Assembly: GCF_030269545.1 (NCBI RefSeq)
Contig: NZ_BSTN01000001.1
Span: forward strand, 62,001-126,000
Length of the DNA: 64,000 bases
From: Actinomadura sp. NBRC 104425
Lineage (GTDB): Bacteria; Actinomycetota; Actinomycetes; Streptosporangiales; Streptosporangiaceae
Reading direction: 5' to 3'
The notes below the pieces were generated by a model. That model saw only the letters and a list, made by a program, of their open reading frames with translations, ran no database searches and was not told the origin of the DNA. How positions within the stretch are numbered: the stretch's first letter is position 1; each line of letters opens with the position of its first letter. Shown piece by piece: positions 42,904-51,702 of this stretch. The position numbers were made by a program, and so were the translations under genes.

Positions 42904-44553
42904 TCAGTTGGCCTCGGCCAGGGTGATCTCGACGGTGGTCTCCTTGCCGTCGCGCTGGTAGGTGACCTTGACCTTGTCGCCCGGCGCCTTGCTGCGGATC
43001 TGCGCCGCCAGCTCGGACGGGTTCTCGATCGGCTGGCCGTCCAGCTTGGTGATCACATCGCCGGGGCGGAGCCCGGCGCGCTCGGCCGGCCCGCCCTTCA
43101 CCAGCGGCTCCACCCCGCCCTGCGCCTGCTCGGGGATGCGCACCCCCGGGCCGGGGAAGGTCTGGTCCATGCCGATGCCGAGCTGGGCGCGGCGCGCCCG
43201 ACCGGTGTTGATGATCTCTTCGGCGACCCGGCGGCCCTGGTTGATGGGGATGGCGAAGCCCAGGCCGATGTTGCCGCCCTGCGTCTCCCCGGTGATGCCG
43301 CCGCTGCCCAGCGTGACGATGGCGGTGTTGATGCCGATCACGCGGCCGCTGCTGTCGACCAGCGGGCCGCCGGAGTTGCCGGGGTTGATGGCCGCGTCGG
43401 TCTGGATGGCGTTGAGCACCGAGCTGTCGCCGCTGCCGCCCTCGCCGCGGGTGGGCACCGCGCGGTTGAGCGCGCTGACGATGCCGGTGGTGACCGAGCC
43501 CTGCAGGCCCAGCGGCGAGCCGATGGCGATCACGGGGTCGCCGACCGCCAGCTTGCTGGAGTCGCCCAGCGACAGCGCGGGCATCGAGTGGCTGCCCTCG
43601 GGGCGCAGCACGGCGATGTCGGAGCTGGGGTCGCGGCCCTTGATCGAGGCGGGCAGCGTCTTCTTGTCGTTGAAGATCACCTGGATCTGGCCGCCGGACG
43701 ACACCACGTGGTTGTTGGTGATGATGTAGCCGTTGTTGACGATGAAGCCGGTGCCCCCGGACTCCTCGCCGGTCGCCGACGACACCTTGATCATGACGAC
43801 GCCGGGCAGCACCCGCTGCGCCACACCCGCGACCGAGTCCGGCGGCCGGTTCTGCTGCCCGGAGCTGCTGTCGGAGCTGGTGCCGAGGCTGACGTTGCCG
43901 CCGTCGTCGTCGGTGGCCAGCACCCCGATGCCGGCGCCGATACCGCCCGCCACCAGCGCCACGATCAGCGCGATCACGGCCATGACGCCCAGGCCGGGGC
44001 CGCCGCGGCCGGACGACGGCGGCGCGGGGACCGGGGCCCAGTTGGGGGCCGTGCCGTACGGCTGCCCGTAGGGGCCGGGCCGACCGGGGCCGGCGGGGGC
44101 TCCGAGGGTGCCGGGGCCGACGCCCGGGGCGGCGCCGGAGCCCGGCGGCGGGCCCATCGGCGTCGCGCCCGGCGGCGGGGTCGTGGACACCGGCGGGCCG
44201 GTCGGCGGCGGAGGCTGCCGGTGGCCCTGGGCCGGCCAGGCGTACGGGTCGGGCTGGGGGTCGCGCTGGTCGTACGGGACGAACCCGGGCCGCTGCGGCG
44301 CCATTTCGTCGTCGACGGGCTTGTCCAGCAGGGTCGGCCGGGGTCCCGGAGAGGCGGCGTCGCCGCCGGGCGGATCGGGGGGCGCGAAACCCTGCTCGTG
44401 TCCCACGGCGTCCGCGTCGTCCCGGGCGTCCTGCCGGGCCTCCTCCGCGGCCTGCCCCGCCTCGCCGGGCTCCCGCCGCTCAACCCCGGCGCCGGCGACC
44501 AGTTCGTCGTCCTGCGCCGACGCCCTGGCGGGTCCGCGGCTGTCTTCCGTCAT
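42904..44553 (-). CDS. HtrA/DegP-type serine protease with PDZ domain, membrane anchored
   Basis: 549 aa. A disordered Pro/Gly-rich cytoplasmic N-terminus of about 200 residues, one membrane helix (GLGVMAVIALIVALVAGGIGAGIGVLA), and a trypsin-like protease with His in TNNHVV, Asp in SSDIAVLR and Ser in NPGNSGGPL. A PDZ domain follows (AERAGLRPGDVITKLDGQPI). It degrades or repairs misfolded envelope proteins. ATG at 44553 has AGGAG 8 nt upstream and is preferred over ATG at 44559. Clustered with the SigE-like sigma factor and its regulators, which suggests SigE-dependent envelope-stress control. Confidence 0.93.
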   Translation of the reverse strand: MTEDSRGPARASAQDDELVAGAGVERREPGEAGQAAEEARQDARDDADAVGHEQGFAPPDPPGGDAASPGPRPTLLDKPVDDEMAPQRPGFVPYDQRDPQPDPYAWPAQGHRQPPPPTGPPVSTTPPPGATPMGPPPGSGAAPGVGPGTLGAPAGPGRPGPYGQPYGTAPNWAPVPAPPSSGRGGPGLGVMAVIALIVALVAGGIGAGIGVLATDDDGGNVSLGTSSDSSSGQQNRPPDSVAGVAQRVLPGVVMIKVSSATGEESGGTGFIVNNGYIITNNHVVSSGGQIQVIFNDKKTLPASIKGRDPSSDIAVLRPEGSHSMPALSLGDSSKLAVGDPVIAIGSPLGLQGSVTTGIVSALNRAVPTRGEGGSGDSSVLNAIQTDAAINPGNSGGPLVDSSGRVIGINTAIVTLGSGGITGETQGGNIGLGFAIPINQGRRVAEEIINTGRARRAQLGIGMDQTFPGPGVRIPEQAQGGVEPLVKGGPAERAGLRPGDVITKLDGQPIENPSELAAQIRSKAPGDKVKVTYQRDGKETTVEITLAEAN

Positions 44554-44644
44554 CCCCATCTCTCCTACCGAGCATGGTTCTCGCCGTGCATGTTCACGTA
44601 TCCAGGCTCATCGTGCCCATCGGGGCATGTGGTGAGCATAAGAC

Positions 44645-45748
44645 TTATCCGAAGGGGTCGCCCCACGATGCGAGCCTGTGCAGGCCGCGCCTCAGACGGG
44701 TGCTGAAACCCCCTCCGCCGTGGGGCAGCGCGTCCACCGCACGCTCGGCGGTGCCCTCGGGTCCGTCGGCCACCACCGTGTAGACGTACCCGTCGTCGGC
44801 CCACACGGCCCAGTGCCGCAGCGACTGCCGCCGGAAGACGGTGTCGCCCTTGGTGACGGTGCGATTCCATCCGGTGAGGCGTTCTTCGTCCAGGCTGCCG
44901 CGCTGCACGAACACCGACACCGACTCCAGCCCGTCGGAGAAGGTCAGGTGGACGGTGCCGTCGGTGGGGCGGGTGGTGGAGCGGCGGGCGTCGGACAGCA
45001 TGAGGTCGGGCAGGGCGCTCGGCAGCGGCCAGCCGCGGTCGCGCAGCTCGCCGAGTTCGGCGGGGTCGAGGCGGTCCGCCCAGGGGGAGACGTTCGAGGT
45101 GGGCGAGGCCGCCGCCGTGCCGAGCGCGGTGCCGCGTGCGGGCGTGTTCTCGGCGGGGCGTCCGCCGGACGTGAAGCGCACCTGGTCGAACCCGGTCGCG
45201 GTGATCGTGCGTCCGGCGCCGTCGAGCAGTTCGCGCTGCAGCATCAGCCCGGTCTCGGCGTCGATCCAGAAGCGCCCCGCCGGGGTGCCGTCGCGGCGGA
45301 GGGCCTCCACGACCCGGGCGGCGCGGCCGCAGACCGATGAGTCGTCCGCGCGCACGACGGCGTAGTTGCGGGTGAGCAGTTCCAGCATCGCGGCGGTGAA
45401 CCCGGTGAGCGGACCGTGCCCGGCGGCCGCGTCGGACTGGTAGGCGGCGCGGGCGCCCGCGCCGGCGCCGACGTACGTGCCTTCCCCGGGGGTGTGCGCG
45501 ATGTCCACACGGGAAGTGACGGGGCGGCCGCCGCGGCGGTTCCAGGTGGTGACGACCTGGACTCCTTCGTACGGGACGCGGCGGGCCGCTTCGGCGGCGT
45601 CGCGCAGCAGCCGCACCGCCTCGGGGTCGCTGGCCGCGCGGCGCGCCACGGCGGCGTCCCCGGTCAGCGCGCAGGCCAACACCAGGACGCCTGCGAGCCC
45701 GCAGGCGAGCACGGCTTTGTCGAGCGCGGCCCAGGTCCGCGCGGTCAC
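44645..45748 (-). CDS. MucB/RseB-like sigma factor regulatory protein
   Basis: 367 aa. A signal or anchor helix (VLACGLAGVLVLACALTG) and then a MucB/RseB-like lipoprotein-type beta domain (YEGVQVVTTWNRRG, GRFWIDAETGLMLQRELLDGAGR, FDQVRFTSGG, with a second domain HLTFSDGLESVSVFVQRG). RseB-like proteins bind the periplasmic part of the anti-sigma factor and tune its degradation. It starts at GTG 45748 and overlaps the anti-sigma stop by 4 nt. Mycobacterial sigE loci as I recall them lack this gene. Confidence 0.83.
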   Translation of the reverse strand: MTARTWAALDKAVLACGLAGVLVLACALTGDAAVARRAASDPEAVRLLRDAAEAARRVPYEGVQVVTTWNRRGGRPVTSRVDIAHTPGEGTYVGAGAGARAAYQSDAAAGHGPLTGFTAAMLELLTRNYAVVRADDSSVCGRAARVVEALRRDGTPAGRFWIDAETGLMLQRELLDGAGRTITATGFDQVRFTSGGRPAENTPARGTALGTAAASPTSNVSPWADRLDPAELGELRDRGWPLPSALPDLMLSDARRSTTRPTDGTVHLTFSDGLESVSVFVQRGSLDEERLTGWNRTVTKGDTVFRRQSLRHWAVWADDGYVYTVVADGPEGTAERAVDALPHGGGGFSTRLRRGLHRLASWGDPFG

Positions 45749-46404
45749 GGCCCCGGCGAGGTCTGGACGGCCTGCTGCAGCAGCGGATCGGTGATCGGGA
45801 CGTCACCGGAGGTCAGCGCGTGCTCCACGGCGAACCGGTCGAAGGCCGGGTTGACGGCGGGGGCGTCCTGCTCGCCGCCCGCGAAGTAGGAGGCGGTGCC
45901 GATGCCGAGGAACAGGACCGCTCCGACGGCCAGGTAGCGGCGGCGGTGCGAGCGCGCCTGGCCGGACCGGTCCGGCCAGCCGACCGGTTCGGCGGCGAAG
46001 GCGGCGGCGGTGACGGCGGCGTGCCGGCGGGTGCGGGCGGGACCGTCGAGCGGCCGGTGCGAGCGGCCGGAGACCCGGTCGCCGCCGCGGCGGCGCGCCG
46101 GTGCGTGCGTCATGCCGCCGGACGGACGCGCCGGCGGCGGGAGGTCGTCGGGTCCGGGCGCGGTCGGCGTCTGCCGGCCCAGCTCCTTCAGCCGGGCCAC
46201 GAAGTCGCCCGTCGGGAGGTCGTCGGCGCCCTCGCGGGCGGGCGGATCCGCCAGCCCCCGCAGCCGGCTCTTGAGCCCCCGCAGGGCCTCGGCCTCGGCC
46301 CTGCACCGCGCGCACACCGCGAGATGGGCCAGTGCGCGGTCGCGCTCGTCGTGCCCCAGCTCGCCGTCGACCAACGCGGTCAGACGCTCCCCCAGACAGC
46401 TCAC
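45745..46404 (-). CDS. Zinc-binding anti-sigma factor (ZAS/RseA-like), membrane protein
   Basis: 219 aa. Cytoplasmic ZAS domain with H27-x3-C31-x2-C34 (HLAVCARC). A long linker leads to one membrane helix (RRYLAVGAVLFLGIGTASYFAGG) and a short outside domain of about 40 residues. It holds the adjacent ECF sigma factor inactive until the zinc site or membrane signal changes. GTG at 46404 with GAGGGAGC upstream. The sigma gene ends 52 nt before it on the same strand, so the cluster is sigE-anti-sigma-MucB/RseB. Confidence 0.9.
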   Translation of the reverse strand: MSCLGERLTALVDGELGHDERDRALAHLAVCARCRAEAEALRGLKSRLRGLADPPAREGADDLPTGDFVARLKELGRQTPTAPGPDDLPPPARPSGGMTHAPARRRGGDRVSGRSHRPLDGPARTRRHAAVTAAAFAAEPVGWPDRSGQARSHRRRYLAVGAVLFLGIGTASYFAGGEQDAPAVNPAFDRFAVEHALTSGDVPITDPLLQQAVQTSPGP

Positions 46405-46456
46405 GCTGCTCCCTCGTCGATCAAGTCGGTCACGCGCGGCGGCGCGTGGCGAAACC

Positions 46457-47212
46457 CTATGCGCCTTCCAGTCGCGGGGGCCCGCCGGTGTAGGTCGACG
46501 CGTCCCCCGTGGCCGGTCGTCCCGCGGCGGCCGCTGCGGCCGGCAGCGCCGCGGCAAGGTCACCCGCCTGATCACCTGCGTCCGCGGCACCGCGGCGTTG
46601 CGGCGCGCGGTGCTCCAGTGCGGCGCGCAGCTGCGCCCTCCCCCGGTGGATGCGGCTGCGCACGGTTCCCAGTTTGACACCCAATGTCGCAGAGATCTCC
46701 TCATACGACAGGCCCTCGATGTCGCACAGCACCACGGCGGCCCGGTACTCGGGCGCCAGGGCGTCGAGCGCGGCCTGGACGTCGGCGTCGAAGTTGCGGT
46801 CGTCGTAGGCCTGCGCGGGCGTGGGCTCGCGGCCCTGCAGGCGTTCGGCGGCGTCGTCGGCCAGCCCCTCGAATCTGATGCGCTGGCGGCGCCGCGCCAT
46901 GTCCAGGAACAGGTTCGTGGTGATGCGGTGCAACCAGCCCTCGAACGTGCCGGGCGTGTAGTTTGCCAGCGAACGGAACACCCGGACGAAGACCTCCTGG
47001 GTGAGGTCCTCGGCGTCGTGCTGGTTGCCGGTCAGCCGGTAGGCCAGCCGGTACACGCGTGCCGAGTGTTCGCGCACGACCTCGTCCCACGACGGCGGAG
47101 CCCACTCCGCCTCGGGCGCGTTCTCGCGGGTGCGCGCGGCCGCCGTGGTCCCGAACCCCTTGCGGGGGCCGACCCCCACAGCGCCCTTAAATGTAAGTGC
47201 TGCCACTCCCAT
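46457..47212 (-). CDS. sigE: ECF sigma factor, SigE-like (envelope stress)
   Basis: 251 aa. Region 2 ([41 protein letters not shown]) and region 4 ([51 protein letters not shown]), with an Ala/Gly-rich C-terminal tail. ATG at 47212. A matching ECF promoter lies upstream (47309-47335), which argues that it transcribes its own gene. Known SigE in related genera responds to heat, detergent and envelope stress. It is the head of the sigma/anti-sigma/RseB/HtrA/TatB block. Confidence 0.9.
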   Translation of the reverse strand: MGVAALTFKGAVGVGPRKGFGTTAAARTRENAPEAEWAPPSWDEVVREHSARVYRLAYRLTGNQHDAEDLTQEVFVRVFRSLANYTPGTFEGWLHRITTNLFLDMARRRQRIRFEGLADDAAERLQGREPTPAQAYDDRNFDADVQAALDALAPEYRAAVVLCDIEGLSYEEISATLGVKLGTVRSRIHRGRAQLRAALEHRAPQRRGAADAGDQAGDLAAALPAAAAAAGRPATGDASTYTGGPPRLEGA

Positions 47213-47308
47213 GGTGCTGGGCTGTTCCTCTCTGGTGGCCAACGCTCTCGCTTTGGAACGACACGGTCGCGCCTGGGCTGGGGCGGTTAGTGGACCGACG
47301 ACTGTTAC

Positions 47309-47335
47309 AACGTGCTGAAACGCCGGGTGGTTCCC
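47309..47335 (-). promoter_or_regulatory. ECF-type promoter (autoregulatory) of the sigE-like gene
   Basis: On the minus strand GGGAACC (47329-47335) and CGTT (47309-47312) are separated by 16 nt. This matches the GGAAC-N16-CGTT consensus of SigE/SigR-type ECF factors. A start point near 47300 would give an 85-90 nt leader before the ATG at 47212. Confidence 0.7.
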
Positions 47336-47342
47336 GGTCGGC

Positions 47343-47348
47343 GATAAT
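47343..47348 (+). promoter_or_regulatory. -10 GATAAT of the O-methyltransferase gene
   Basis: GATAAT at 47343-47348 ends 11 nt before the ATG at 47360. No Shine-Dalgarno is present, which suggests a leaderless transcript. No good -35 is visible. The site is a few bases from the sigE promoter on the other strand. Confidence 0.55.
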
Positions 47349-47359
47349 GTCTTTTCAAC

Positions 47360-48025
47360 ATGAGCCAGGCGGGGTCCCGCGAGGAGGCAGCCATCGACGC
47401 CATTCAGGCCACCCTGGCCTACGTGGAGGAGTTCCTCCCCGAAGACGAGGCGCTGGTGAACGCGCGACGCCGGGGCGAGGAGGTCGGCGCCACGCCCATC
47501 GGCCCGGCCGGCGGGGCGGCCCTGCGGTTCCTGGCCGCGCTGATCGGCGCCCGGACGGTCGTGGAGATCGGCACCGGCTGCGGCGTGTCGGGCATCTGCC
47601 TGCTGCGCGGCATGCGCCCGGACGCGGTGCTGACCAGCGTGGACGTCGAGCCGGAGCACCAGCGGCTGGCCAAGCTCGCCTATGCCGAGGCCGGGTTGGG
47701 CGCCTCCCGCACCCGGATGATCGTCGGGCGGGCGCTGGAGGTGCTGCCGCGGCTCACCGACGGCGCCTACGACATGGTGTTCTGCGACGCGCTCAAGCAC
47801 GAGTACCCCGAGTACCTGACGGCGGCGCTGCGGCTGCTACGCCCGGGGGGCGTGCTGGCCTTCGACAACGCGCTGTGGCACCACCGGGTGGCCGACCCCG
47901 CCCGCCGCGACCCCGACACGCTGGCGGTCCGCGAGGTGAACCGGATGGTCCGCGAGGACGAGCGGCTGGTGCCGCTGCTGCTTCCGGTCGGCGACGGCCT
48001 GCTGTGCGCCGTCAAGCGCGAATGA
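47360..48025 (+). CDS. SAM-dependent O-methyltransferase (family 3, CCoAOMT-like)
   Basis: 221 aa. Motifs: [61 protein letters not shown] (the metal-binding Asp region) and [12 protein letters not shown] homologue lies beside sigE in mycobacteria (Rv1220c, from memory). Substrate unknown. ATG at 47360, probably leaderless. The next gene starts at ATG 48022, overlapping its TGA. Confidence 0.9.
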   Translation: MSQAGSREEAAIDAIQATLAYVEEFLPEDEALVNARRRGEEVGATPIGPAGGAALRFLAALIGARTVVEIGTGCGVSGICLLRGMRPDAVLTSVDVEPEHQRLAKLAYAEAGLGASRTRMIVGRALEVLPRLTDGAYDMVFCDALKHEYPEYLTAALRLLRPGGVLAFDNALWHHRVADPARRDPDTLAVREVNRMVREDERLVPLLLPVGDGLLCAVKRE

Positions 48026-48651
48026 GCGCCGCGGCCGGCGGGCGCACGGCGGCGGTGTTCCAGGTCCGGACGCGGCCGACGGTGCGGTCGGCCGGGCAGG
48101 TGGCGGCGCTGGCGCTGCTGGTGCTGGCCTCGGCGGCGTTCGTCGCCAGCGGGGCGACGGGCCGCGCCGGGGCCGGGGCAGTGATGTTCATCACAGTGGG
48201 CGTGCTGGGGCTGGGGCTGTTCGGCGTCGGCCTGCTGCGGGCGGTGGGCGTGCTGCTGGGGCGGCGGCCGGTGCTGGAACTGGACGACACGGGTGTGCGG
48301 CGTCCGGCTCGCTGGCCGCTGCCCCGCCGCGCCGACCGGGTGCTGCCGTGGCCGCGGGTGGCGGCGATGTGCGCGCTGCGCCGCGGGATGGCGGGCACCC
48401 GCCGCGGCGAGCAGGACTACCTGGTGTTCCTGCCGTCGGCGGAGCTGGCCGAGGCGGTCCGCACCGCCCGGCGGTCGCTGCTGGTCGCGCTGACGCTGCC
48501 GGACGTGTCCGCGGCGGCGCTGCCGGGGGCCCGGGACGCGGCGGCGTGGTGCTTCGCCGTGGACCCGGCGTGGGACGCGTCCCTGAAGGAGGTCGTGGCG
48601 GCGGTGCGCGGCCGCCACCGGGTCCCGGTGATCGACCGCCGCAAGGTGTGA
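48022..48651 (+). CDS. Hypothetical membrane protein
   Basis: 209 aa. Two membrane helices (GQVAALALLVLASAAFVASGA and GAVMFITVGVLGLGLFGVGLLRAVGVLL) are followed by a cytoplasmic domain of the PH-like kind (VLELDDTGVRRPARWPLPRR, DYLVFLPSAELAE). The start overlaps the O-methyltransferase stop (ATGA), so the two are translated together. No family recognised with confidence. Confidence 0.7.
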   Translation: MSAAAGGRTAAVFQVRTRPTVRSAGQVAALALLVLASAAFVASGATGRAGAGAVMFITVGVLGLGLFGVGLLRAVGVLLGRRPVLELDDTGVRRPARWPLPRRADRVLPWPRVAAMCALRRGMAGTRRGEQDYLVFLPSAELAEAVRTARRSLLVALTLPDVSAAALPGARDAAAWCFAVDPAWDASLKEVVAAVRGRHRVPVIDRRKV

Positions 48652-48703
48652 ACCGACGGCCGGGCGGGCGCCCGAGGCCGCGCGCGGCTCGGGCGGCCGC
48701 GGC

Positions 48704-50182
48704 TCAGGCGGACGGTGCGGCGAGCCAGGTGAGCAGCAGGCGGGCGCCAAAGCCGGTGGCGCCCTTGGTGATCTCGGCGTCGTCGCCGGTGGATCGCGCG
48801 GGCCCGGCCACGTCGAGGTGGGCCCAGCGCCGCCCGCCGGCGAACTCGCGCAGGAACAGCGCCGCCATGATCGAGCCGCCGCCGAAGCCGCGGCGTTCGA
48901 TGTTGGCCACGTCGGCCACATCGGAGTCGATGCCGGGCCGGTAGTCGTCGACCAACGGCATCCGCCACAGCGGCTCGCCCGCGGCCTGCCCGGCGGCGGT
49001 GAGGGCCGCGGCGAGGTCGTCGTCGGTGGCGTACAGGGCACCGTGCCGCAGCCCCAGCGCGACCTTGGCGGCGCCGGTGAGGGTGGCGACGTCCACGATC
49101 ACGTCGGGGTCGAGTTCGGCGGCGGCGTAGGCCAGCGCGTCGGCGAGGACGAGGCGCCCCTCGGCGTCGGTGTTGAGCACCTCGCAGGTCCGCCCGCCGT
49201 AGTGGGCGACGACGTCGCCGGGGCGCATGGCCGACCCGGACGGCATGTTCTCGGCCGCGGCGACCAGCCCGGTGACCCGGGTCCGCACACCGAGGTCGCG
49301 CAGCGCGCCCATGACCGCCATGACGGCGGCGCCGCCCGCCATGTCGGTCTTCATGGTCTTCATGTTGTCGTTGGGCTTGAGCGACAGCCCGCCGCTGTCG
49401 AAGGTGATGCCCTTGCCGACCAGCACCGCGTGGCGTCCGTCGGCGTCCTCGGGCGTGTAGCTGAGCTCGATCAGCCGGGGCGGGCGCGGCGAGCCCGAGC
49501 CGACGGTGAGCAGCCCGCCGAAGCCGCCCTCGGCCAGCTCTTTCTCGCCGAGCACGCGCAGCCGAAGGCCGGCTTCGGCGGCGAGGTCGGCGGCCCGGTC
49601 GGCAAGCCAGGACGGGCCCTTGTCGGTGGACGGCTGGTTGGCCAGGTCGCGGGCGCGGGCGGTGGCCCGCGCCAGGGCGGCGCCGCGGTCGGCCGCGCGC
49701 GCGTCGGCGGACCCGGTGGCCAGTGCCAGCGTGCCGAGGGGGGCCTTGCCCTTGCCGGCGCCGTCGTCGGAGCGGATCGTGAACTGGTAGCCGGCGAGCA
49801 GGGCGCCCTCGACGAAGGCGGACAGCCCGTCGGCGGAGGTGTCGGGCAGGCCCGCGACCAGCGTGTCGCGGCCCCGGCCGCGGCGGGCCACTGCGGCGCC
49901 CGCCTTGCGCAGGTCGGCGGGGGCGGCCTCGCCCACCCCGTACAGCAGCAGTTCGCCGAGCCCGTCGCCCAGGCGCGCGGGCGCGGCGACGACCTCGCCG
50001 GGCTCGCCCTTGGCGCCGTGCAGGGCGAGCAGCTCGTCGAGGGAGCACGGCAGGCCGGGCGGGGCATCGGAGGGAGCGGTCGGGCCGGGGCGGACCGGCA
50101 GGGCCACCGCCTGCGCGCCGAGCGACGCCGCCGCCTCGACCGGCGGTCCGCCCGCGTCGCGCACCCGGGTCTGTATGGGCAT
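48704..50182 (-). CDS. pepA: Leucyl aminopeptidase (M17 family)
   Basis: 492 aa. Cytosolic hexameric aminopeptidase using two metals. Seen: VGKGITFDSGGLSLK (metal Lys and Asp), KTDMAGGAAVM, AAAENMPSG and the family signature NTDAEGRLVLADAL. The N-terminal domain is variable as usual. ATG at 50182. Alone on the strand between the DUF3117 gene and a convergent membrane protein gene. Confidence 0.93.
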   Translation of the reverse strand: MPIQTRVRDAGGPPVEAAASLGAQAVALPVRPGPTAPSDAPPGLPCSLDELLALHGAKGEPGEVVAAPARLGDGLGELLLYGVGEAAPADLRKAGAAVARRGRGRDTLVAGLPDTSADGLSAFVEGALLAGYQFTIRSDDGAGKGKAPLGTLALATGSADARAADRGAALARATARARDLANQPSTDKGPSWLADRAADLAAEAGLRLRVLGEKELAEGGFGGLLTVGSGSPRPPRLIELSYTPEDADGRHAVLVGKGITFDSGGLSLKPNDNMKTMKTDMAGGAAVMAVMGALRDLGVRTRVTGLVAAAENMPSGSAMRPGDVVAHYGGRTCEVLNTDAEGRLVLADALAYAAAELDPDVIVDVATLTGAAKVALGLRHGALYATDDDLAAALTAAGQAAGEPLWRMPLVDDYRPGIDSDVADVANIERRGFGGGSIMAALFLREFAGGRRWAHLDVAGPARSTGDDAEITKGATGFGARLLLTWLAAPSA

Positions 50183-50306
50183 GCCGGTGTTCCCCCTGTC
50201 CGTGCCGTTCGGCCTGCTCGTGAGCGCGCCGCTCGTGGAGCCGCCTGCGTGTTGTGAAGTGTGGGCGCCGCGCGAACCGTCACGCGGTCGCGGCCGACGC
50301 GGTGTG

Positions 50307-50331
50307 GGTCCCCGGCGCGGCGCCGGGGACC
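50307..50331 (-). terminator. Hairpin downstream of DUF3117
   Basis: GGTCCCCGGCG at 50307-50317 pairs with CGCCGGGGACC at 50321-50331 with a tiny loop. The 315 nt from 50183 to 50497 otherwise hold no gene. The site can end the DUF3117 transcript. Confidence 0.6.
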
Positions 50332-50497
50332 GTCACCGCACGTGCCGGACGTGCCGGGACCGGCACACCCAGGCCTCCGGCCGGCACGACGACTCGCCTA
50401 CGGGGGCCCGGGCGGTCTTCCCCCCGGGCGGAGCAGCGAGGACCGGACGGTCCGCGCTCTCCGCGGGCGCACCTCCCCCAAGGCTTGGAGTCGCCTG

Positions 50498-50665
50498 TCA
50501 GCCGACGACCTGCTTGATGGCCTCGCCGAGCTCCTTGGCCTCGTCGGCGGAGAGCTCGACGACGAGGCGACCCCCGCCTTCCAGCGGGACCCGCATGACG
50601 ATGCCGCGTCCCTCCTTGGTCACTTCGAGCGGACCGTCTCCCGTCCGCGGCTTCATCGCCGCCAT
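50498..50665 (-). CDS. DUF3117 family protein
   Basis: 55 aa, beginning MAAMKPRTGDGPLEVTKEGR and ending EAIKQVVG. This is the highly conserved actinobacterial DUF3117 family (mycobacterial Rv1211 type). It is a small beta-rich protein: GIVMRVPLEGGGRLVVELSADEA. ATG at 50665 has AAGGGG about 9 nt upstream. Function unknown. The frame is too short for simple length filters but the match is clear. Confidence 0.9.
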   Translation of the reverse strand: MAAMKPRTGDGPLEVTKEGRGIVMRVPLEGGGRLVVELSADEAKELGEAIKQVVG

Positions 50666-50913
50666 GCGTGCATCCCCTTCCTGCCTAGGGCCGCGTGGGG
50701 CCTCCGGGCACCGTTGGCCGCGTGGCCGCCTGTCGCATCCGCGTCATCAGTAGTGGTCCATTATCCCGTGTTCGGGGCGCGAAGTGGTAACGATCAGCGA
50801 CCGGGGAGGCGACGGCCGGGCGGGCGGACCGCCGCGCGGCGGCCCGGCTCTTGCCCGCGGCCTCCGGTTTCGCCGATCGTTGGCTGAGGCTCCCGGGGAG
50901 GATTGTGAGGACG

Positions 50914-51702
50914 ATGGTGTCTGAGAGCGTGCTGTACGACGTCACCGACGGGGTGGCCACGATCACACTGCACCGGCCGGAGGCGATGAACTCGCTGACC
51001 GCCGAGATGAAGGAGGCGCTGCGCGCGGCGCTGGAGCGGGCCGCCGCGGACGACGGCGTGCGGGCGGTGCTGCTGACCGGTGCGGGCCGCGCGTTCTGCG
51101 CCGGTCAGGACCTGCGCGAGCACGCCGACAACCTCGCGGCGGGCAAGGGCCTGGACGACACCGTCCGCCGCCACTACAACCCGGTGGTGCACGCGCTGGC
51201 CGCGCTGCCCAAGCCGGCGGTGGCGGCGGTGAACGGGGTGGCGGCCGGGGCCGGGGCCGCGCTGGCGTGGGCGTGCGACCTGGTCGTCGCGTCGGAGAAG
51301 GCGACGTTCGTGACGGCGTTCGCGGGCATCGGGCTGGGCCCCGACACCGGCATGTCGTGGACGCTGCAGCGGATGGTGGGCCGCGCCAAGGCCGCCGAGC
51401 TGCTGCTGCTCGGCGAGCCGGTGAAGGCGCCGCAGGCCCTGGAGCTGGGGCTGGCCGCCCGGGTCGTCCCGGCCGACGAGCTGGCGTCCGCGTCGGTGGA
51501 GCTGGCGCGCCGGCTGGCCGCCGGGCCGACCGTCGCGTACGCGGCCATCCGCGCCGCCCTCGACCACGCGGCGTCCCACGACCTGGCGTCCAGCCTGGAG
51601 AAGGAGGCCGAGCTGCAGGACCGGCTGGCGGCCACGGCCGACCACCGCAACGCCACCGAGGCGTTCCTGAAGAAGGACAGGCCCGTCTTCGAGGGACGCT
51701 AG
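50914..51702 (+). CDS. Enoyl-CoA hydratase/isomerase (crotonase family, PaaG-like)
   Basis: 262 aa. Oxyanion-hole segments VLLTGAGRAFCAGQDLREH and GVAAGAGAALAWACDLVVA are typical, with Asp near the active site (GLGPDTGMSW) as in PaaG-type isomerases. It probably hydrates or isomerises acyl-CoA esters. ATG at 50914 is preceded by GTGAGGAC; an in-frame GTG at 50905 is possible. It is convergent with the response-regulator chimera and overlaps its end by 4 nt (51699-51702). Confidence 0.9.
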   Translation: MVSESVLYDVTDGVATITLHRPEAMNSLTAEMKEALRAALERAAADDGVRAVLLTGAGRAFCAGQDLREHADNLAAGKGLDDTVRRHYNPVVHALAALPKPAVAAVNGVAAGAGAALAWACDLVVASEKATFVTAFAGIGLGPDTGMSWTLQRMVGRAKAAELLLLGEPVKAPQALELGLAARVVPADELASASVELARRLAAGPTVAYAAIRAALDHAASHDLASSLEKEAELQDRLAATADHRNATEAFLKKDRPVFEGR

